Shown here: piece by piece, positions 60,225 through 64,000 of the stretch
How positions within the stretch are numbered: the first letter of the stretch is position 1
How the letters are laid out: each line of letters opens with the position of its first letter
DNA from: Straminergon stramineum
Taxonomy: Eukaryota > Streptophyta > Bryopsida > Hypnales > Calliergonaceae
Direction: 5' to 3'
Length of the DNA stretch: 64,000 bases
NCBI GenBank assembly: GCA_963920665.1
Contig: OY987266.1
Location: 14,017,001 to 14,081,000, forward strand
Program-made: the position numbers and the translations under genes
The notes under the pieces: generated by a model
What the model saw: the letters and a program-made list of their open reading frames with translations, nothing else
What the model was told of the DNA's origin: nothing
Databases searched by the model: none

Positions 60225-61175
60225 CCCCTAAAGGACCAAATGGTGTTTTTTGGCAACATAGCAATTTCGGGCAACTCACTACGGATGGAATTTTTCTTTT
60301 TTTTTCTTTGAAATTTTCACACAACATGTGCCCAAGGAGTAGCTTTAAGACCCAAAAATTTTCATAACTTTTGAATACATGGTTAAAAAGTTATTGTATG
60401 ATATTCTATTTTCATTGCTTGGTAGGTAGCCTGAGTAGCAAAAAAAACTTCTTTAAAAATCACTTTTTTTTAAAATAAAAATTTGAAATTTATTTTCCTG
60501 ATTTTTATATACATGGAAAGCTTTGAATCATTCCATTTTGATTTATGAGATGAAAGTTATGAAGAGTTTTAGTTGTGGGTAGTTTGTGGGTGGTAATGGA
60601 ATATCTACTCTAAAATAAACTTTGAAGACCTTTATTTCACTCAATTTTTAATATTTTTGGAAAAAAATAAAAACATGAGGTGTAGATTGTTTATTACAAA
60701 ACTTTAACCATTGGGATTGGCATTTTTCAATTCCACAAATGAATTATTAACAATTGAGTATTTTGAATCATTCTCTACTTCTTTCAACTTACTATTTTTT
60801 TCCTATATGTTGTACAATTCCAAATGATCTAAAATTTTTCAAGCATGTAGCCAACATGACTTGAAGAATGAATCCAAAGAGTTACAACCATTTTGGACAT
60901 TTTTTCATAATGATCTGATCTTGTGGAGTGCATCTGCCCGGATTTTTGCAGGGCCAAAAAATGGCTTTTTGTCACTTCAAATGCTAATATCTTGCAATCC
61001 AAACGGTGGAAATTTCTGAAATTTTTTCCACATCTTCCCAAACCAGCTTACTACAAGATCCTACGTTTACATTTGTCCAGAAATGTATTGTTTTCTAAAA
61101 TTTGGTACTTGTACTAGAGATGACAGTTTTGGAGCGTTTTTGGTGAAAACATAGTCAAATACATGTAGGGGTTAA
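60221..61175 (+). mobile_element. TTAA-flanked MITE, about 940-bp subfamily, copy 3
   Basis: Left end TTAACCCCTAAAGGACC, right end TGTAGGGGTTAA. The body is homologous to 15,521-16,454. Length 955 bp. Confidence 0.85.
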
Positions 61176-61916
61176 GGTAACTAATTTTCATTTTGTGATG
61201 TATAGATTATGCAATAGTATACATCTATTAAATAATATTTCAATGGACGACATGGTAAAAACCTCACAGGTGGTTTGATGAAGGATGGCATGATAAATTC
61301 ATGATTCCCATTTGCTAGAAGGAGAAAAATATTCCCCCTACTCTATACAGCTAGCAAATATGCTGAATTTCTAATTTTGATGCCATTGTAGATGTTTTTG
61401 TTTTTTTGTTTTTTTCGACGCAAGTATAGGAACCTTTACTGCAAGAAGGAGAGGACAAGAGCCCAGCCGCAAACTACGGTTGCAAGATAGATGTTTTCCC
61501 CTCAGTTCAAAGTGACTTTGGACTGGCTGTCTGTGCTACTCCAATCACAATGCAAGGGAAGGGAAGAAAAGTCTTGGCCGGGCCGCAGATAAATCGGTTC
61601 TCGGTCCCTTCATTTCCGTGAAGCCCCCTGGCAGGACAACTTCCACTTGTCCAGCTCTCAACACTTGTGCCCGGGCCTAACTTATTTGTCCACACGGCAG
61701 AGTCATTAGGACAGAGTAGTGTATCTTACCCGATAGATATATATATGGCACAAATGAAACGAAATTTCGTTGCAAGGAAGATCAAATACAAGCCGGCCAG
61801 CCAATCTTACCCGATATTTCAAATAATTTTGCCTACTACCGTACTTTGCACCTGCACTGAAATTTCGTTTCATTTGTTTCAAAAAATTTCAATATAAATT
61901 CCTTTTCATTTCTGGC
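61176..61916. other. Intergenic, nothing recognised
   Basis: GC-richer around 61,430-61,690, without a recognisable coding or RNA feature. Confidence 0.4.
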
Positions 61917-62420
61917 GGGGGTGGATTGACCCCCTCACTCGTCCCTCCTTAGTCAATCCAGGGGGGCATGTAAATAAAAAGATCCCCTATTTTGTGCTTC
62001 ACTAATTTATCTTTTGTATCTCTCCAAGCTAATTTGGGGTCTCTGATTGCAAATATGAAGTCAAAATTTGCAAATGTCATTTAAAAGAACAAACAAACTA
62101 TGGCCTTCAAGGACCACAACAAGGATTGATATGGCACTGTCATGGAAAACCATGGACCGATCCTCGTTAGGAACAAGTGTAGGAACAAACCCCCTCCCCA
62201 TGCAAACAAAGCTCTCATGGCATGGGGAGCCCCCATGCGAGCAATGTCAACATGGGGGTTTGAACTGGGAACCTCGTAGGTTTCAAGGAAGTTCCTCACC
62301 TAGCCATCACCTAGGGTAGTTTAGGGTTGTTGTAGACCAATTTGCAAATGTTATCATGCGTGACAAATAAATTTTTTTAGGGTTTTCCCTTATGGACGAG
62401 CGAGGGGGTTAATCCACCCC
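61917..62420. mobile_element. MITE-like inverted-repeat element
   Basis: The left end GGGGTGGATTGACCCCCTC and right end GAGGGGGTTAATCCACCCC form an inverted repeat of about 27 bp, 504 bp apart. A diverged second copy of the right arm lies at about 62,740-62,815. Superfamily not clear. Confidence 0.55.
62100..62335 (-). mobile_element. Possible tRNA-derived SINE inside the MITE-like element
   Basis: On the minus strand, an A-box-like TGGCTAGGTGAGG (62,294-62,306) and a B-box-like CAGTTCAAACCCC (62,255-62,267) are 27 bp apart, as in pol III internal promoters. Confidence 0.35.
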
Positions 62421-62830
62421 AACCTTCATTTCATTTGACTTGGTTTCCAACTCCAGATGCTCCTCCAAAGACTGACTCTTTTGTCCGAGATGACCCTAAA
62501 CTACCGAGTGATGGTGATGAGGTACCCAAACCGAATGGTGTGGTTGAGGGTCCAATACTTGGCAGTGATAAGTTCTTTACCTTGCACAAAATTAGCCTCT
62601 CCTCCTGATGGAACCCCTTGCAATGTGTTTCCTGCTTGTTTCAAAAAAAAGAAAAGAAAAAGATTGACTTTCTATAAATTATTTAGATTTTGCTAAGATC
62701 AATTAGAGCCAAATTAGGGTTTATGAATTCAGAATTAGCAAATTTTATCATGTGTGGCAAATAAAAAAATCCAGTGTTTTCCCTTAGGGACAGAGTTGAG
62801 GGAGAGGGTCAATTCACCTCCATCTTCTTA
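62421..62830. other. Spacer with diverged repeat arm
   Basis: Contains the duplicated right arm of the preceding element; no gene. Confidence 0.4.
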
Positions 62831-63418
62831 TTAACCCCTAAAGGACCGAATGACCGTTGAACGTACGCTACTAATCTCGGCTAGGTGCGTATGAAGTCAT
62901 TTTATAACAAATGTTTTTCAAATTTTGATACAAGGTATGAACATATACCCCCAAACTTGGAATGTAATTTTTTTTCCGATCGGGTGCCCAAATCAAAAGT
63001 TATGTTGCCCTAAATTTTTCAGGCAGCTCAGGCAGCTTCAAGTAGCATGTGCAAAAGCCCTCTTCTACTTTTGAAATTTGCTAGGTATGTAACTTATATG
63101 ATACAAGATCCAAATATTAAAAAAAAATAACCATGTGTAATGTTAAAACCTCACTTTAGGAGGAGTTAAAGGTTGCTGGCCGTCCTAGGCAAGGTTGAAA
63201 AAAACTTTTTCTCCTAACTTCAAACGTTATAATCTTTCAATCCATAAGGTCAAATTTTCTGAATTTTTTTTCACACATTCCCATAGTAATCTAGTACAAA
63301 TTTGTACGGTTGAATTTTGAAAAAAACAACGTTTTGTTTTCCTTTTTCTCACTGCCCTAAAAAGTGGCAGTTTTTCATAATTTCTACCTAAAACGTGCCT
63401 CGGTCCTTTAGGGGTTAA
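62831..63418 (+). mobile_element. TTAA-flanked MITE, 588-bp subfamily, copy 2
   Basis: Ends TTAACCCCTAAAGGACCG and CGGTCCTTTAGGGGTTAA are a perfect inverted pair. Colinear with 59,368-59,955. Confidence 0.9.
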
Positions 63419-63698
63419 CAGAGCCCAGCTTATCTACTTATCCACTGATTCCAGTATGCTCTCACCTGTCAGCATGTTACATTATTCCGTCTTCAAAAGA
63501 TGCACGTCTCAAAAGTTGGAAGTATATCAGAATCCCTTGTTATTGTATCTTATACCGTAGGGCACCTCCAACAGCAAAAAAGAAATGAGGGGAAATTCTT
63601 TTCACCCTTTTACATCGTGGTGATCATGGGAATCATCCCTTTTGATACTGTGTGACTTCATCTACTTAAAAAAAACCCAGAAAAATACTCATTGGAGG

Positions 63699-64000
63699 TT
63701 AACCCTTGAAGGACGGATTGGTGACTGTGGAAACCATCCCTTTTGGAACCATGTGACATCATCTACTTTAAAAAAACCAAAAATACTCATTGGAGGTCAA
63801 GCTACTGTGCAAGATCTCTCCTTTTTCCACAAAATTCCGAGGATGAACAATTGCACTTCTGTCCTACATAGAAAGATTCTTTGTCATCCATTGGACAAAA
63901 ACGTCCTCAGCGTTGGTTCAAGGACTCACACTGAAGATGCGTAGTTCTGGCACTAAGAAGAAACTCCAGTAAATTAAGCGAAAGCACAATTAATGCTAAG
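63699..64000 (+). mobile_element. TTAA-flanked element, left end only (runs off the window)
   Basis: TTAACCCTTGAAGGACGG, then GTGTGACATCATCTAC-type sequence shared with the inverted partial copy at 16,890-17,123. A partial duplicate of its early part lies just upstream (about 63,610-63,698). Confidence 0.6.

Noticed and set aside
56153..63418. TTAA elements as PIF/Harbinger with TTA or TAA duplications
   Set aside because: Not excluded, but every end has the full TTAA and one TTAA is shared by two elements; the 3-bp reading needs the extra A or T to be part of the terminal repeat. Kept as the main alternative.

Overview
The window looks like nuclear DNA of a land plant. The one clear host gene has many short exons with GT-AG introns, the spacers are AT-rich, and small plant-type DNA transposons are common. 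A protein kinase with an HND-LSP-N loop and CSDGW-type hAT transposase sequence also fit. The kinase subtype reminds me of non-seed plants (bryophytes, lycophytes, ferns), but this is a weak guess and I cannot name the species.

Layout. At 1.4-9.2 kb, minus strand, lies a 16-exon gene for acylamino-acid-releasing enzyme (AARE/APEH, a serine peptidase of the prolyl-oligopeptidase family). Its 5' flank, about 9.2-12.7 kb, is GC-richer. From 12.7 to 32.2 kb I see no recognisable gene. This stretch is AT-rich and holds several nested or neighbouring MITEs: TTAA-flanked elements, a Tourist-like pair, a mariner-type element, a CACTA-type element and a GAGGCCTC-end family.

From 32,249 to 54,139 lies what I read as a single giant hAT transposon of 21,891 bp. 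It has CA(T/G)GGTTGTT terminal inverted repeats and identical 8-bp target duplications (GTATGAAG). It carries a degenerate hAT transposase gene and four cargo genes. Three of these (A, B, C) share an unrecognised domain with the core WCHI-x-K-(L/F)-FP; A also has a RING finger. The fourth (D) encodes a protein kinase. The five genes (A, B, C, D and the transposase) each sit just downstream of a GC-rich array of about 20-bp units built on ACCCGC(A/G)GTCGCCC, and in every case this sequence lies on the coding strand, so arrays flip with their genes. Further arrays face outward at both ends. The element sits inside an older MITE, whose two halves lie at 32.22 kb and 54.15-54.51 kb. A related uninterrupted MITE copy at 19.5 kb shows the empty-site arrangement.

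From 54.5 to 64 kb there is no gene. A cluster of TTAA-flanked elements with CCCCTAAAGGACC-like ends fills 56.1-63.4 kb. Their end structure resembles piggyBac-type transposons, which would be unusual in a plant.

Most giant-element genes keep a long open frame broken by one to three single stop codons (A also by one frameshift); C is intact. The element is therefore probably a recently decayed copy of a system that may still be active elsewhere in the genome.
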